Positions 12,284 through 24,099 of a stretch of DNA of 64,000 nucleotides are shown in pieces (position 1 is the stretch's first letter; the number at the start of each line of letters is the position of its first letter). Location: NCBI GenBank assembly GCA_029204225.1, contig MU832562.1, forward strand, positions 1 to 64,000. Reading direction: 5' to 3'. Under the pieces are notes generated by a model that saw only the letters and a list, made by a program, of their open reading frames with translations, made no database searches and had not been told where the DNA came from. Made by a program: the position numbers and the translations under genes. The DNA is from Diphasiastrum complanatum. Its lineage: Eukaryota; Streptophyta; Lycopodiopsida; Lycopodiales; Lycopodiaceae.

Positions 12284-14139
12284 CATACTTTTGTTATTAG
12301 CAATCATTCGTCTTAGATTGCTACAATTCTACATTCTAAAAACTTACTTGCAGAGAGGCCCAAATAAAGGTTATAAGTTGATGTCATTCGATCTCGCTTT
12401 ATGAAGCATTGCATGGTAGCATCTCGTGGACCAGGCTGCAAGAACAAGACCTGCTTCAATCTTTCGAGGATTTATCGATGATCCATGCAATATTGCAAAA
12501 TTTAATATACAGCACAATAACAATAAAGTGTGAGAATGAGCTCATATGAGCAACACGGGGCATAACAATCAACTGACAAATTAGCCACTAAAGTTGTACT
12601 GATAAGACCTTGTTAACTTGCAGCACTAATGGGATTCCTGGTGATAAGAATTTTAATTCAGCACAACAAATCGTTTACGACTACAAATTGTTACCCTACA
12701 ACTTGTCAAAGCAATTCCGAACAACAAACAATATCTGCATGATTTCATATCAAGAGCTATCAGAAAGCGTGTAGTCTTCCAAAAACAATGCATAAACTTG
12801 CTAACTACACTATGATTACCGTAACATGGTACAGCACATGTTAAGCATTAAATAGGTCAATTGTTAAAACTGGTACAAGTTAAAGAAAAAGCTGAGATAC
12901 GTCAAACAAGCAAGGTTTTGGAACAGGTACAAAATTGGAAAATGAATGCTAGGATTACAAGAGTTCATTGGCACAATTGATTTTACACAATGTAAGGCAC
13001 GTTAGCAATAATCCTTCTACAAAATCCTTGCGTCTGTAACTGGTGTAAGCGAACATGGCCTGGAACCAGAAAATCTAAGCATATTATTCTGAGGCTTGGC
13101 ATCTATGCATACTATTCTTGGCCAACAAAAGCATGAATTAGGACCGTGGTTCAAGATGGGAGGATCGCTCAAGACACTTGCATCGGAGGAAAGTACTGGT
13201 CTCTCATTGTTTACACGCTTTTGCATCTTCAGATAGTAGTGTGCTTCCTAAAACTGTGTCGACGTTATGCTTGGGATGGTACCGTACAAAACAAAGGAGG
13301 CATGCCGCCTTGTGGTCCGGGCCCAGACCATCAACTATTTAGATATCGCAAACTTTTCATAGCGTATACACATACCGTCCACATATGATAAGTCTTTAGT
13401 AACAAATGGAAATCACTCGGTTAATATATAAAAAGAGCCTCAGAAGTATGGCATAGAATTGATCTTAATTATTCACGCACAAATAGTTGACCGAAAACTC
13501 GGTATGGTAACGTTTCAATACTTCTCAAAGAACCTTAGAGTATGGCACAGAACTGATCCCAAGGACTCACGCACATAGTCTACTGAAACTGAGGCTGCTT
13601 GCAAGACTTCCGAGTGCTCATGACTGGATGTTGCACAAGTTCGCATTCGGGCACAGGAAATGGCTACGAATCGCAATCGAATGGCTATGAATTGCAATCT
13701 ACTTACGTTGTGCAAATAAATAAATGTGATGAACAAGCGGAGGAGAAAGAACCTGCTTCAACGATATGGGGAATGTCAGCTTTCCAGATAACTCTGGAGC
13801 CTCCACGAGCTCCTTGGTTATTTCTCTCCAAGTACTGCAGACAGCCGCACAAGCAACAACATGTTTTCGGGAAGGCCAAGAGCTTTCGCTACATTCAACA
13901 CGCTTGATGACATCTGTTAGAAGCTCTGGTGGCATATTGGACCAGTTGCTCTGCTGCACAGTCTCATTCTCGTAATGATTATCGTCAAGCACTACAATAT
14001 GCGAGCGAGATCTGTGATGATAAGGCAACCTCACCTCAAAGCTCCTTCTAGAAAGGCTTCCAATGCCACCTTTTAGATCTTGGATCTCTCGTATTATGCT
14101 TTTGAATGGCATCAGCGAAGACCGTTTGCTGTTAGACAT
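8249..14139 (-). CDS. Tubby-like F-box protein (TLP), four exons
   Basis: Exons on the minus strand: 14139-13753, 12435-12348, 9160-9031 and 8909-8249. All introns are GT-AG, and the exons sum to 1266 nt, giving a 421-residue open product. Exon 1 encodes the TLP N-terminus ([15 protein letters not shown]), then an F-box ([28 protein letters not shown]). Exons 2-4 encode the tubby domain, starting at [15 protein letters not shown] and continuing through [26 protein letters not shown] and [19 protein letters not shown] to the typical end [15 protein letters not shown]. In this family the tubby domain binds phosphoinositides at the plasma membrane and the F-box recruits SCF ubiquitin ligase components. 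The ATG at 14139 was chosen because a splice-acceptor-like TTTTTTCAG lies just before it; the in-frame start at 14160 may be intronic. This is the only intact host gene seen here. Intron 2 is unusually long. Confidence 0.95.
8910..9030 (-). other. TLP intron 3 (121 bp)
   Basis: The donor GTAAGCC follows AAATTGAG and the acceptor CTGCAG precedes GTCTAAC. The split codon AG|G restores the Arg of GKLRSNF. Confidence 0.9.
10112..10181 (+). repeat. (GA)n microsatellite, ~35 units
   Basis: An uninterrupted GA dinucleotide tract preceded by a short TG-rich stretch. On the sense strand of the TLP gene it is a CT tract. Confidence 0.97.
10463..10511 (+). repeat. (GA)n microsatellite, ~24 units
   Basis: An uninterrupted GA tract within TLP intron 2; a CT tract in the TLP transcript. 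Confidence 0.97.
12200..12280 (+). repeat. (CT)n microsatellite, ~40 units
   Basis: An uninterrupted CT tract near the 5' end of TLP intron 2. On the transcript it reads as GA, complementary to the two CT tracts downstream in the same intron. Confidence 0.97.
12436..13752 (-). other. TLP intron 1 (1317 bp)
   Basis: The donor GTTCTTTC follows TTGAAGCAG and the acceptor TTGCAG precedes CCTGGTCCACGAG. The junction is in phase 0 (SLKQ|PGPRD), as expected for the family. No other feature recognised inside. Confidence 0.9.
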
Positions 14140-14830
14140 GACTGAAAAAACCAGTAACACAAACTGGCTACAAACTCTTCATTTACGTCCTTCACGCTAC
14201 ACCAGGCATTCAAGTGCAGGTTCAATAACTAACTTCATTTATACGCTTTTTCGCATAAAACTGAAATTCGTCGACTTCTACACATGACTTTTACTCTCTT
14301 AGGCGGTCACTTTTTTTCATCGTCTTCTATACACCAGATTTGAGCAAAACCAATGCTACCTAAGCCAATCCTTGCTCCAAAAAGCATATCTATCCTCAAA
14401 ACTCCACATGGACGATTCCAGATCTGCCGCGGAAATTGATCCAACAAACGACGTATGTGTCCTCTTCCAGGATTAAATCTCTGAATAAACATGTTCCGTG
14501 ACGTCAAATGCACATCTATTTTCTGTCATGGAGGTAGCTGGACACAAATCTTACGATTCAACCAGGAAATCGATGCCAAAATGGATATAATAGAATAAAT
14601 GCAGTGGCTCCTTTGACCCCTCACCACCACTACAGCACCATGACAAACCTCAAAATCCATATCTCGTCTCGCAGACCGCCATCGCCAGCCAGAGCAGGAG
14701 GCGCTACCTCGCTCTCTCTCGCCATCTCCGCCATACTCTGTCTGCACTTCTCTCTGTAACGGAACTATTACACGATGAGTAATGCTTTTACTCATTGGTT
14801 ACTGCTTCAATGTGGCCGACCAGAGGTCGC
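14140..14830 (-). promoter_or_regulatory. TLP 5' untranslated region and promoter
   Basis: On the minus strand this is the sequence upstream of the chosen ATG. A pyrimidine-rich stretch ending in CAG sits 2 nt before the ATG and looks like the acceptor of a 5'-UTR intron. The zone 14690-14760 is rich in GAGA on the transcript strand, as in many plant 5' UTRs. No transcription start can be fixed from sequence alone. Confidence 0.45.
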
Positions 14831-17289
14831 ACGTTGCATTGTGAGCTTTTCAGCAATTCGAATTTCCGTTTATATTTTGGCCAAACCAATAAAACTATTA
14901 TTTTAACAAAACTATTTATTTAACAATTTATAAAATAAAGAGAAAAATGAAGAATATTCAGATTTCCAAAATAAAGTTTGAGTTCTCTGTCCAGTGTACC
15001 GTATTGCAATTATTTTCTGACGTACTTTAAAATAAATAAATATATCCACACAGTATATGACTTTTTAATAAATATTATCTTCTAGTAAAAAATATGCAGT
15101 TCCAGCTCTTATTGAAGCAATAATAATGATATATAAATATATCTTTTTTAAATGTCTTTCAAGTTGCAATGTTAAAGTACGCCAAAAGCCCAAAAAATAT
15201 GCCAAGAAAAGAATATTATAATATTGGTTTAGGGACTTGTGACTTGGCTCATGGGCCAGGACACCTAGGTGACACCTTGGAGAGTGATAATTTTAGGGCT
15301 TACAACATGCTCTTGAAATCATGTGTCTAAGATGAATATTAATGTCTTGTCACCATTTGATTACGCTCAACTATAGAGAAATGTTAAGCGTCACTAGTAG
15401 CAAAAAACTAATCCATAGAGAGGGTTAACATAGATGTTGGGCGAGTATTAAAATTTTTCATACCAGCCGGTCCGAGTATAACAAAAAAAAATTAAATTTA
15501 ATATCATTTGAGTATCAAAATATGGAGGTATACCAGTTGTAGACTGGTATGAACTAGGTTGGTTTCACGAGGGTGATACCAATCGGTTATCAACCCAGGT
15601 ACAAACGTGTATAAATTGCTAAAAATATTCTTTCTAAAGAATAATATCTAATTTTAGATATAAAAAATCTAAAATACCAACAGATAGTTATTATTGGGTG
15701 ATTCTAGACCTAGTATTACAAAATCATGTACCAACTAGGTAGTTCTAGGATATCATTATTGATACCAACCATCAACCTATGTACCTTGCCCAACACTCTT
15801 TAACACACACACACATGGATAACTTTTTGAAACAATCAATTTGATGATCCTTGCATTATGCAACTATTGAAAAATTGATGATTATGTCTTGGACCTAAGG
15901 TGTGGTGGGGGCTGGGCTAGCAAAATGCCTTAAAAAAAAAAGGACGTGTTTGACGGGCTTCAAAGCATTTTTTTATAAATCTCTAAATGCTAGAACGTTA
16001 CAACCCCCATATTTATGTAAAATAACATCTATCCAAGTCATGTTTTTTAAGGTGGGAGTAAATTATGTCAACACATAACATTTAACACTTTTGTTGTGCA
16101 AAATACTGGGAAAAACAAAAAAATTAACTAATTTACATAGTTAACATATATAGAGGTAACATTTATCTAGGATTGAGTGTATACTAAGGTTTATTGTTTT
16201 GCAAATCGTCTTGCCATTAATAGTCCCTATATTCAGAATACCACATGGAAGTACAAAAAAATTATAAGATTACCGCCATTGAGCATGTAGGTATATAAGT
16301 TTGCACCAATTGAAATCAAGTAGATAAGGTTGTTTCACCCATGAGTGGGAGGTAAGTGAATAGCCCATAACACTTACCCATTGCTTTGGCCTTGGGTCCT
16401 TGTCCAAGGCCAAAATCGCTTCCACACGCTAATGAGGCCCCATGGCTATAAGTGGTACTCCTCCCTTCAACTGCCTCGTATTTGTGCATGTGAGAGACAA
16501 ATGGACATTGAATAGACACATAAGACAGAACAAGAGCATCACATAGTCCCTCTTGACAAATTAAGACCATATTTCTATATCTCTTAACGTGACAAACAAT
16601 GAATTGATAGTCATCATAAGTATCGCATTTAAAAACCAAATTTCAGAATTTTAAGTTGACATTTGTCACCATTCCACCATAACAGACCATGAATGCTGCT
16701 TGTATAGTGTCCAAAATAAGAATACTACTCAACTCATCTCTTTGTATTAATAATTATATATAAAATTTACTGCTAAATTTTCTAATTTTGATGAATTCGT
16801 CGTACAATACCATCCATCTTTGGGGTATCCACCTTACTAACTCATAGTATCATATAAGTTAGATAAAATGACTAACATTTTCACAAAATAATTGAATTCT
16901 TACTTTTATTTTAAAATATTATCATACTTGTAAAAAAGACTATATAAAAAACATATTGTTCCAGCAATACAAACACAAACTTTATTATGAGTGAATGTCA
17001 TGTTTGTCCTTTTCTACAAATTCATAAAAACAAACTCTAATTTTTATATTGGTCATTTATCCCTAATTGTCATAGTGGATGTGCAGTTTGTGGTTTTCCC
17101 AAACCAATTGTACTCACAACATAATTACACACATCCCAACATTATATGGGTATGTAATTTCTTTAACTACTCATCCTTATCATCCCCAGTATTCTTGGCT
17201 TATTGTATATCCTTTCTAGCATGTCCTTAGTGGGTAAGGTTTGATCTTTTGTAGCACTTAGACAACATTTAGCAACCTCTTGTCTTTTT
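14831..17289. other. AT-rich intergenic, no gene recognised
   Basis: No conserved coding sequence on either strand. The 107-codon open frame at 16316-16639 (minus) has no recognisable motif. Confidence 0.5.
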
Positions 17290-17720
17290 TTCTTTATATC
17301 AAGATGTCAATCAACTCTTCAAAGGTGGATAGCCTTTTCCTAGATGCTGATTGATCATAAATATCTAATACTCTTCCATTATACCACTCGTAGTGTTGAT
17401 TCGATATCTCATATTCTCTCTCTGATTATTGTACTTTGTCTCACAATTGTCTAATCATGGTTTTAAAATATTGGATTGTCTCACCATCTCCCATTCAAAT
17501 TTTGTTTAGCTTGGTTCGAAGAAATAACGTGCTAAAAAAAATTTGAGATCTCACGTTGCTCTCTAAAAGCTTCCCAAGTCTGGCATCACTTGTGTGTGTT
17601 ATGAGATGGTCTTTAACAGATAGATTGATGAATGTGAGATCATGATGGCCAACTTAGACCAATATTGGGGGACAACTTGGGAACACACCCCTTGCCAACT
17701 TGAGGGCCTCACATGTGTGA
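17290..17720 (-). pseudogene. Copia gag (UBN2-type) relic
   Basis: In one minus-strand frame, with several stops, the translation reads LFLRTKLNKI, then MGDGETIQYFKTMIRQL. This follows the copia gag pattern LFLRxxLxxLKMxEGxSxxEHxxxFxxLxxQL seen in the better-preserved gag at 25517-25807. It is heavily decayed and the limits are approximate. Confidence 0.5.
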
Positions 17721-17835
17721 AATCCAACAAGTAATGGGCCAAAATTTGTCTCGCACAACGCATGAGTAACCCTTGTAGATAGGATCAATAGCAAGATCTA
17801 TCTCAGATATGTCTACTATGAAAATCTCAGTCCAA

Positions 17836-20450
17836 TCATAGCAAGGATGGCAAACAGACTCCCACGGAAAAATTAAAGTTGTTTCCCATGTCTCTAGTAG
17901 TTGCAGCCAAGGATTGGTTCTTCAACCGATCGGCCGAAGAAAATTCTACTTGGAAAGGGGCTAAAGCAGCTCTTATCACCCGTTTTAAACCAAAAAAGTT
18001 CTTGAAAGATCCATTTCTCCTGTTAAGTAAGGTCAAGATGAGAAAGCGAGAAAGGGTCTGAGATTATATCGAATAGGTCAAACATCTGCGATTCGAATGC
18101 AACACAGCCCTGACTCCCGACCATGTGGTGATTATGTGGTTTCTCGCTGGGTTATCACAAAGCATCCTAAGAGAGCTTAAACGCTAGGAGCAGTACGCCT
18201 CGTTGCAAAAAATTATGGAAGACACTATCAAAGAAGAGGATGAAGGCTCAGATGATGATTCCTATCAAACAGCCCATCATCCGACTCCCTCAGTAGCATC
18301 AACCTCCAATGCTTCCAGTATTTCAACAGATCTGCTGATGGAACAAATGACGAAGCTTCACAAACAACAATTGGAGTAGTTGACGACCTAGAAAACTGAA
18401 GGCTTTACAAGGTGTTGTAGCATCATCTTCTAACATGCCAGATCATAACCAACTACAGTATCCTTGAAGAGAGAATGTATGGTGTCCGGTTTGTACACAG
18501 AACCATACAGCCAATGAGTGTCCGGTTTTGAAATAGAATTTCAAACTGACACAACGGTATTGCCACATGTGCAACATGTTATCACACGAAATAGCATTCT
18601 GCCCATGCAACCCCAGGATTATGCAACAAAAGAGAAATTAGTACCAAACATCTTATCCATATCACCAAGGGCATCGAATGCGGTACCGCGGCTTGGAACG
18701 CCAGTGAATCAGCAGCGCATGGTTGTACTTGCACCACCATGGCCAGCTAACAACCAAGTGGCCCATGTAAACTTGACAGTAGTAGAGCACAAGATGCCAC
18801 CCCAACCTGAGCAACAGCAGTGGTATGGTGTGGATGAGCCATATGTCGATCCGGCTATCAACAAGTATTTTGCGACCTAAGCTGCCCAACCTCGACGTCA
18901 AGGTTGAAGAATCTACGGCTGCTACAGATGCGACGAAGGGCATAGGATTACAAAGTGTCATCATAAGGTCATATTCATACCCTTCTACCGATAATGCAGA
19001 TACGAGGATTGTTTTTTTTTAAAGAATTGCCCATTGAGACCTGGAACAAGTGCACCTTTAAATCTGATCACAATGCAAACCACAGCAGCTCTCGGAATGA
19101 TGCCACATAAGACTCCAATTTCCCATGTGGTACTAGCAATTACGTGAGCCCATAAACGGAAGGGAGTGGCACCATCACCACCCTCCTCAATATCATTAGC
19201 AGATGATCAACCCTCAGTTGCAGGGGACCATATCCTAACACCAAGGAGGAAGGATGACAATACCAAAAGATACGCCATTGGATACAGGAGGCACAGGCAG
19301 AGGAAGCTACACAAGCCAATGAAAACCTGTAGAACCTCTATCCCCATAAGTTATAGCACCCCCAGCAGGCTCACCGTTAAGAACAAATATTAACGACTGT
19401 TTGCACCATCATGAAATACCATTTCAAATGGGAGAGCCTGAGGTTCCACAAACAGGAGTGCTCACAAGTCTATTGACCAGCAAAATGAATTTATCCCTTG
19501 AAGAGTTCCTGCGAATGGCACCACAAGCAAGGAGCATTCTGCTAGAATGGATCAAGACAGAACCTGAGCCAACCACAAAAGAGCCCTTGTATTGTGCGGG
19601 CTATGAAGGAACCAGCAACGTCCTCAACATTGGAGCAGCATGGAAAAGTAAACAACACAACATCACCCTGTCAATCAAACACAAGATATACGAGGATGAA
19701 GTAGTGGTGGTAGAGATGGAGAATAATGTGTCAATTTGATCACCACTAGTATATATCAAAAATGGGAATTGCAAGGACTGAAGCCATCAAGATTTGCTAT
19801 CAAACTGGTGGATCAGTCTTGTGTGAAACCTAAGGGTGTAGTTGAAGACATCCCAATAAAAATAGCGGGAGTGCAGTTTGTAATCACCTTCATGGTGATG
19901 GAAATTCCAGAGTCTCCTTCCGCCTATCAGGTTTTACTAGAGAGACCTTGATTGAGAGTCGTGCAAGTGATTCACAACTAGAAAACCGGAAAACTCACCT
20001 TTGAAAATAGAGAGTAGACTGTAAAGGTAGATCCGACCAGATGGGCAATGAAACCTATTACACCCAAGGCTGATGATGGATCGTCCACCACATATCACAA
20101 CATTGATCTTTCAAGGCAAGCCAAGGGAAGTCATTATGATTCTCAAACGGATATTGTGCTTTTGGGGACGGATGCTTTAGCAACAATTGACTGTATGGCT
20201 GGGCATGCATGTCATCCAGATTCAGATACAGATTCCAGCACATCTTCACCCAAACTGATACACCCTAGACATGCCGATAAACTACGAGGTGAACATGATC
20301 AACGTGGCATGGCTAGCACCAAAACCTATACCCAAGCAGGTTGAAGATGATTTGGTACCCTGGCGACATGTCTTTTCCTACAATGAAGAAGCTGAGCTAA
20401 CATATGAACAGGTCCTGCAACATTTGGACCCGATCGGTATGAAATGAGGA
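17836..20450 (+). pseudogene. Gypsy gag-protease relic (element A)
   Basis: Gag reads SLVVAAKDWFFN, then ALITRFKPKKFLKDPFLLLSK, interrupted by stops, closely matching the gag of element B at 34506. Zinc-knuckle remnants follow: VCTQNHTANECP and CHMCNMLSHEIAFC. From 19401 the protease-proximal domain (SLEEFLRMAPQARSILL, FCIKLVDQ-like and VEDIPIKIAGVQFVITF) matches element C at 42821-41685. Stops I translated are TAG or TGA. The frame ends abruptly at 20450, where copia RNase H begins. Confidence 0.85.
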
Positions 20451-21175
20451 AGATATTGCAAGCCAATGAACACTCCTATTGAGCTAGGTAAAAAGCTTTC
20501 TAAGCTTGACGAATCACAGCCATTTGATGCTATGTTGTATAGGCAGTTAGTAGGGAGCTTGATTTACCTTACCACGACTAGACCAGATATATGCTATGTT
20601 GTTGGTATTGTAAGTCAGTTTATGACAGCACTTACAGAAATGCATTGGAAGGCAGCCAAACACATTTTGTGATATGTCAAAGGCACTTCCGATTATGGCT
20701 TGGTGTACAAGAAGCATGAGGGTTTACCTGAGTTATGTGGCTATGTGGATGCGGATTGGAAAGGTGACTATGATGATCGTAGATCCACCACAGCGTATGT
20801 ATTCCAACTTTCAAACAGTTGTTTTTTTTGGTCTAGTAAGAAGCAAAGTATAGTTGCTCTATCCACACCAGAAGAAGCGTATAAGGAAATGTGTAGTGCA
20901 GCACAAGAAGCTATAGGTTGAGACAAATCTTGGATGAAGTTGACATGAAACAGGAAAATCCCACAATTGTACATACCGACAATCAGAGTGACATTCAGCT
21001 AGCAAAGAATCCAATGTCCCATGCGAGAACCAAATACATTGAGATTCAATATCACTTTCTATGTGAGAGGCTGCTGAGTCGTGAAATTAATGTTGTTCAT
21101 TGTAGTACGAATGAACAACTAACTGACATTTTCACTAAGCCAGGAAAATAAAAGGTATTGGACTCCTTGAATCTA
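20451..21175 (+). pseudogene. Copia RT end and RNase H, inverted block
   Basis: The translation starts YCKPMNTPIELG, then LYRQLVGSLIYLTTTRPD, VDADWKGDYDDRRSTTAY, SKKQSIVALSTPEEAYKEM and HARTKYIEIQYHF. This is the end of copia RT followed by RNase H. It is plus strand, whereas the RT to which it should be joined lies at 21458-22300 on the minus strand. Taking the complement of one end, VKYVRELLHMFR joins YCKPMNTP in frame. Confidence 0.85.
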
Positions 21176-21456
21176 TTTGATTGGAACCAGACACAGCATC
21201 ATCATCTCGTATGACTAGAAGCCCAAAGCTTACGAGTCGTGCTAAGAACAACATATTGAAGGAGGAATCTCGTCGAACGCCAGTTCATGAGATGCCAGAA
21301 ACTTTCAAAAACTATACCTTAGATGACGTAGTAATTATGATGTCGCAAGCACAAAGAGAGCCTGTTGATCATAATCAGGAACCAGAAGAACAAGTCTTTG
21401 AAGGACCTGTGCGGACACGACCCATGAATCTAGCTGAGCCAGGCAAACAAAATAGC
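21176..21456 (+). pseudogene. Gypsy protease-RT linker fragment
   Basis: Reads MPETFKNYTLDDVVIMMSQA and RTRPMNLAEPGK, matching the element C linker (MPEHFKRYTLDDVVIM, RTQPMNLAELGE) read on the minus strand near 41450-41280. It belongs to element A but is separated from A's protease by the copia block. Confidence 0.8.
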
Positions 21457-22470
21457 CTAAACATGTGCAACAACTCTCTGACATACTTCACCTATGTTAG
21501 ACCCACCTCATGTCCTTTTTGCCACACTTCCACTCCAAGACAATAATGCATTAGGTTAAGATTTGTGATCTCGAATTGTTCCATGAGATCCTTCTTGATC
21601 ATATCTATCATCTCTTGATTATTTTCCATGATAATCAAGTCATCAACATAAAGAGCAACCAAAGCAACCATACCGTCAAAGCATAAGACATAAAGATTTG
21701 GATCAGAGTGTGTTCTTGCCATCCCCTTAGAACGAAAGTAGGCATCAATCCTACTCTACCACGCACGTGGTGCATGTTTGAGGCCATAAAGTGCTTTCTT
21801 CAAGCGTCATACTTTATTCCCCTATCCTTTCACTATAAAGCCTTCGGGTTGATTCATGAACACCTCTTTTTCTAACTCACCATTTAGAAAAGCAGATTTC
21901 ACATCCATCTGATGTAAAGGCCAACAAAATGTGAAGCTAAAGCAACAAGTAGACATAGACGTAGAATATTCCACTTACATACTGGCGCAAAGGTCTCCTC
22001 ATAGTCAATGCCTTTACTTTGTGCATAACCTTTGATCACCAATCTTGTTTTGTGCTTTGCTATACTTCCATCTGCATGGTACTTAGTCTTGTATACCCAT
22101 TTACAACCAATGGATTGCTTGCCAACTGGTGGTTCCAATAAGTCCCTTGTGCTATGCATAGCAATTGACTCCATCTCCTCTTCCATGGCCTTGACCCAAA
22201 TGTCATCATCCTTTGCTTCAACATAAGTCGAAGGTTATTTGCTTCGAATAATGCTAGATCGGAGAGCATAATTTGCTTCATACCTATCAAGTTGTGTCTT
22301 CTCTCTTGTTGATCTTCGTAGATCTCCCTGGCTAGATGATCCTGGAAAGTCATCCATGTCGCAGCTCTCCATCAATCTCTCAAACCACTTAGGGAGCTTC
22401 ATGTCGGGTGAACGACTTCCTGGTGAAAATGTGTCCCTTTGCTATTTTCGTTCAAAATGGACTCTCCATA
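21457..22470 (-). pseudogene. Copia RT, linker and gag start (element J)
   Basis: Minus-strand pieces: SIGCKWVYKTKYHADGSIAK, LVIKGYAQSKGIDYEETFAP, ALYVDDLIIM (catalytic YVDD) and FEITNLNLMHYCLGVEVW. To the right the frame decays. At about 22430-22470 the sequence jumps to the gag start context, with ATGGAGAGTCC on the minus strand. Gag, protease and integrase are therefore deleted. The same gag-start sequence recurs in the copia piece at 32766. Confidence 0.85.
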
Positions 22471-23535
22471 CCAAAACTACCTAAAATTGCAACCGTAGGC
22501 TATAAACTATATGCCAAGGCCAACCGTGATGTTAGAAATTGAAAATAATGACCTGCAATTTTTTGCTTACCAGGCCACCTGTTGCTTTTTCGCCAAATTG
22601 AAAGCCAAATCGGCTTCGCCATCTGAAATACTCCTTGTCACCAACTCCCAACTACGTGCCTAATGGAATGGTGAAATCACTTTTGGCGCACTCCGAACAC
22701 TTTCTCTATGACAATCACTCTGTTTTGTGGTACATACTTGCAGGTACAGTCCGGGTGCCCTTCGTTTGGAGGCTATAGCCCTTCGTTTGGGCCAAACGGA
22801 TAAAGGACTAGAAAATAGGGACTTTTTGAATTTTTAAATTGTTTCTTCACCTTTCACATGTGAAACTCCAATTTCAGTTTGAAATTTCTTAAAGAAGTTA
22901 AGTGTATTCTGCACTTTGGGCCCTTTCAGTTGAAGTGTATGATGGTTCCAAGGCAATCCAATGATGCATTCATATCCAACGGCCCATGCAGTGTCTCAAC
23001 TCCACCATTGATCTATGTAACTTGAGATCCAATGGCTTTTCACAAATCTGTGCTCTAAAAAAGGAGCCTTTGAGAGACTAGGCACTTCGGGCCACTAGTT
23101 GGTCAGTTGAGCTGGGCCCGCGCGAGCTCCCCTCCTTCACAAACTTCCTTCTTCCTCTCCTCTCAACCTGCTATGGAGGAGGGTATTTCAACCTTCAAAA
23201 AATCCAATCCAGCACATTTATTGGTGTGTGGCCTCCCACGGCCTTTTGGCTACTGCCTTGGACTGCTAGGGTGCCCCTCTATGTGCTTTTATAGCACTCA
23301 AAAACAGTCCCCACAGAGAAAAATCCATACTTCTTCACCTGCAAACACCAAGCCAGGGTTTCTGCACCATTCTTGGCACCTAGTAGCCTTTGTTTAGCTC
23401 TTCAACAGGCCAATTTTTATTTTCCGCCTTCAACCCACCGTAATCCCCAAACTCTCAGAGGACTCTTCTCCCAAAGCTCTCTTCAATGACGATGTTGTAT
23501 TGTGTACACTCCCTGTACGACTCTGATACCAACTT
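22471..23535 (-). other. Copia leader with primer-binding site (element J)
   Basis: Non-coding stretch between the gag start and a primer-binding site. Minus-strand TGGTATCAGAGTC at 23531-23519 matches the usual copia initiator-tRNA-Met site. Almost no LTR remains beyond it: gypsy RT resumes by about 23580. No gene seen in the leader. Confidence 0.6.
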
Positions 23536-23579
23536 AGAGCCAAACAGGAACACAGATCATGCTACACAGTAACACAAAT

Positions 23580-23965
23580 AGAAAGCACTCTCCACACCAA
23601 GCTCACGTAGCAACTATATTTTGAACCCACAAAAGTGTCAACTTTGGTTGACACATGGCCTAATACTGGGTCATATCGTATCAAGAAACAAAATCACCAC
23701 AGATCTATCAAAGATAAGGGTCACCACTAGGGACGATTTGTGGGGTCTATGTTTTCATGGGTCATGCTAACTACTATCGGATCTTCATTTTAGATTTTGA
23801 GGAGTTAGCAAGACCATTTTACAAGCTCACCACGGAACCTCATTGGATGGAGGAAGCCTTATAGGCTTTCCAAAATCTTAAACATGCATTGGTCTCAGCG
23901 CCAATCTTACACCGCCCAATTGGACGACAGAATTTCATGTGCATACTAATGCTTCTGTCGAAAAT
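23580..23965 (+). pseudogene. Gypsy RT C-terminal fragment (element A)
   Basis: Reads KCQLWLTHGLILGHIVSRN, then VFMGHANYYRIFILDFEELA and LKHALVSAPILHRP, matching element B RT (VTHGLILSHIVSRHG, GHGNYYRIFILDL). This is the thumb and connection region before RNase H. It shows that the copia J block lies inside gypsy element A. Confidence 0.8.
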
Positions 23966-24099
23966 CGAGAGTATGAGCTGATATCAGATTAGTAGAGAAC
24001 TGATAAAAATAGAACTTTGATATCAAATTGTGATGACTGGCAGCGGAAGCTTGAGCGAGGACAATTTAGGATCTGAAGCACGTCAGTTAGCAGCAAAAT

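Larger units (their letters stand above)
9161..12347 (-). other. TLP intron 2 (3.2 kb, repeat-loaded)
   Basis: The donor GTAAGTTTTT is at 12347 and the acceptor at 9161. It contains three GA/CT microsatellites, two copies of a 20-bp GC-rich block (about 10348 and 10399, CCCACAACC..GGCCAGGT) and, around 9590-10030 and 11080-11650, scattered ACTAGTTA-like low-complexity sequence. A short telomere-like stretch (GGGTTTAGGGTTTAGG) is near 9584. I see no protein-coding gene in it. Confidence 0.85.

Noticed and set aside
16316-16639. 107-codon open frame on the minus strand
   Set aside because: No recognisable motif, no homologous copy elsewhere in the window and no splice context.
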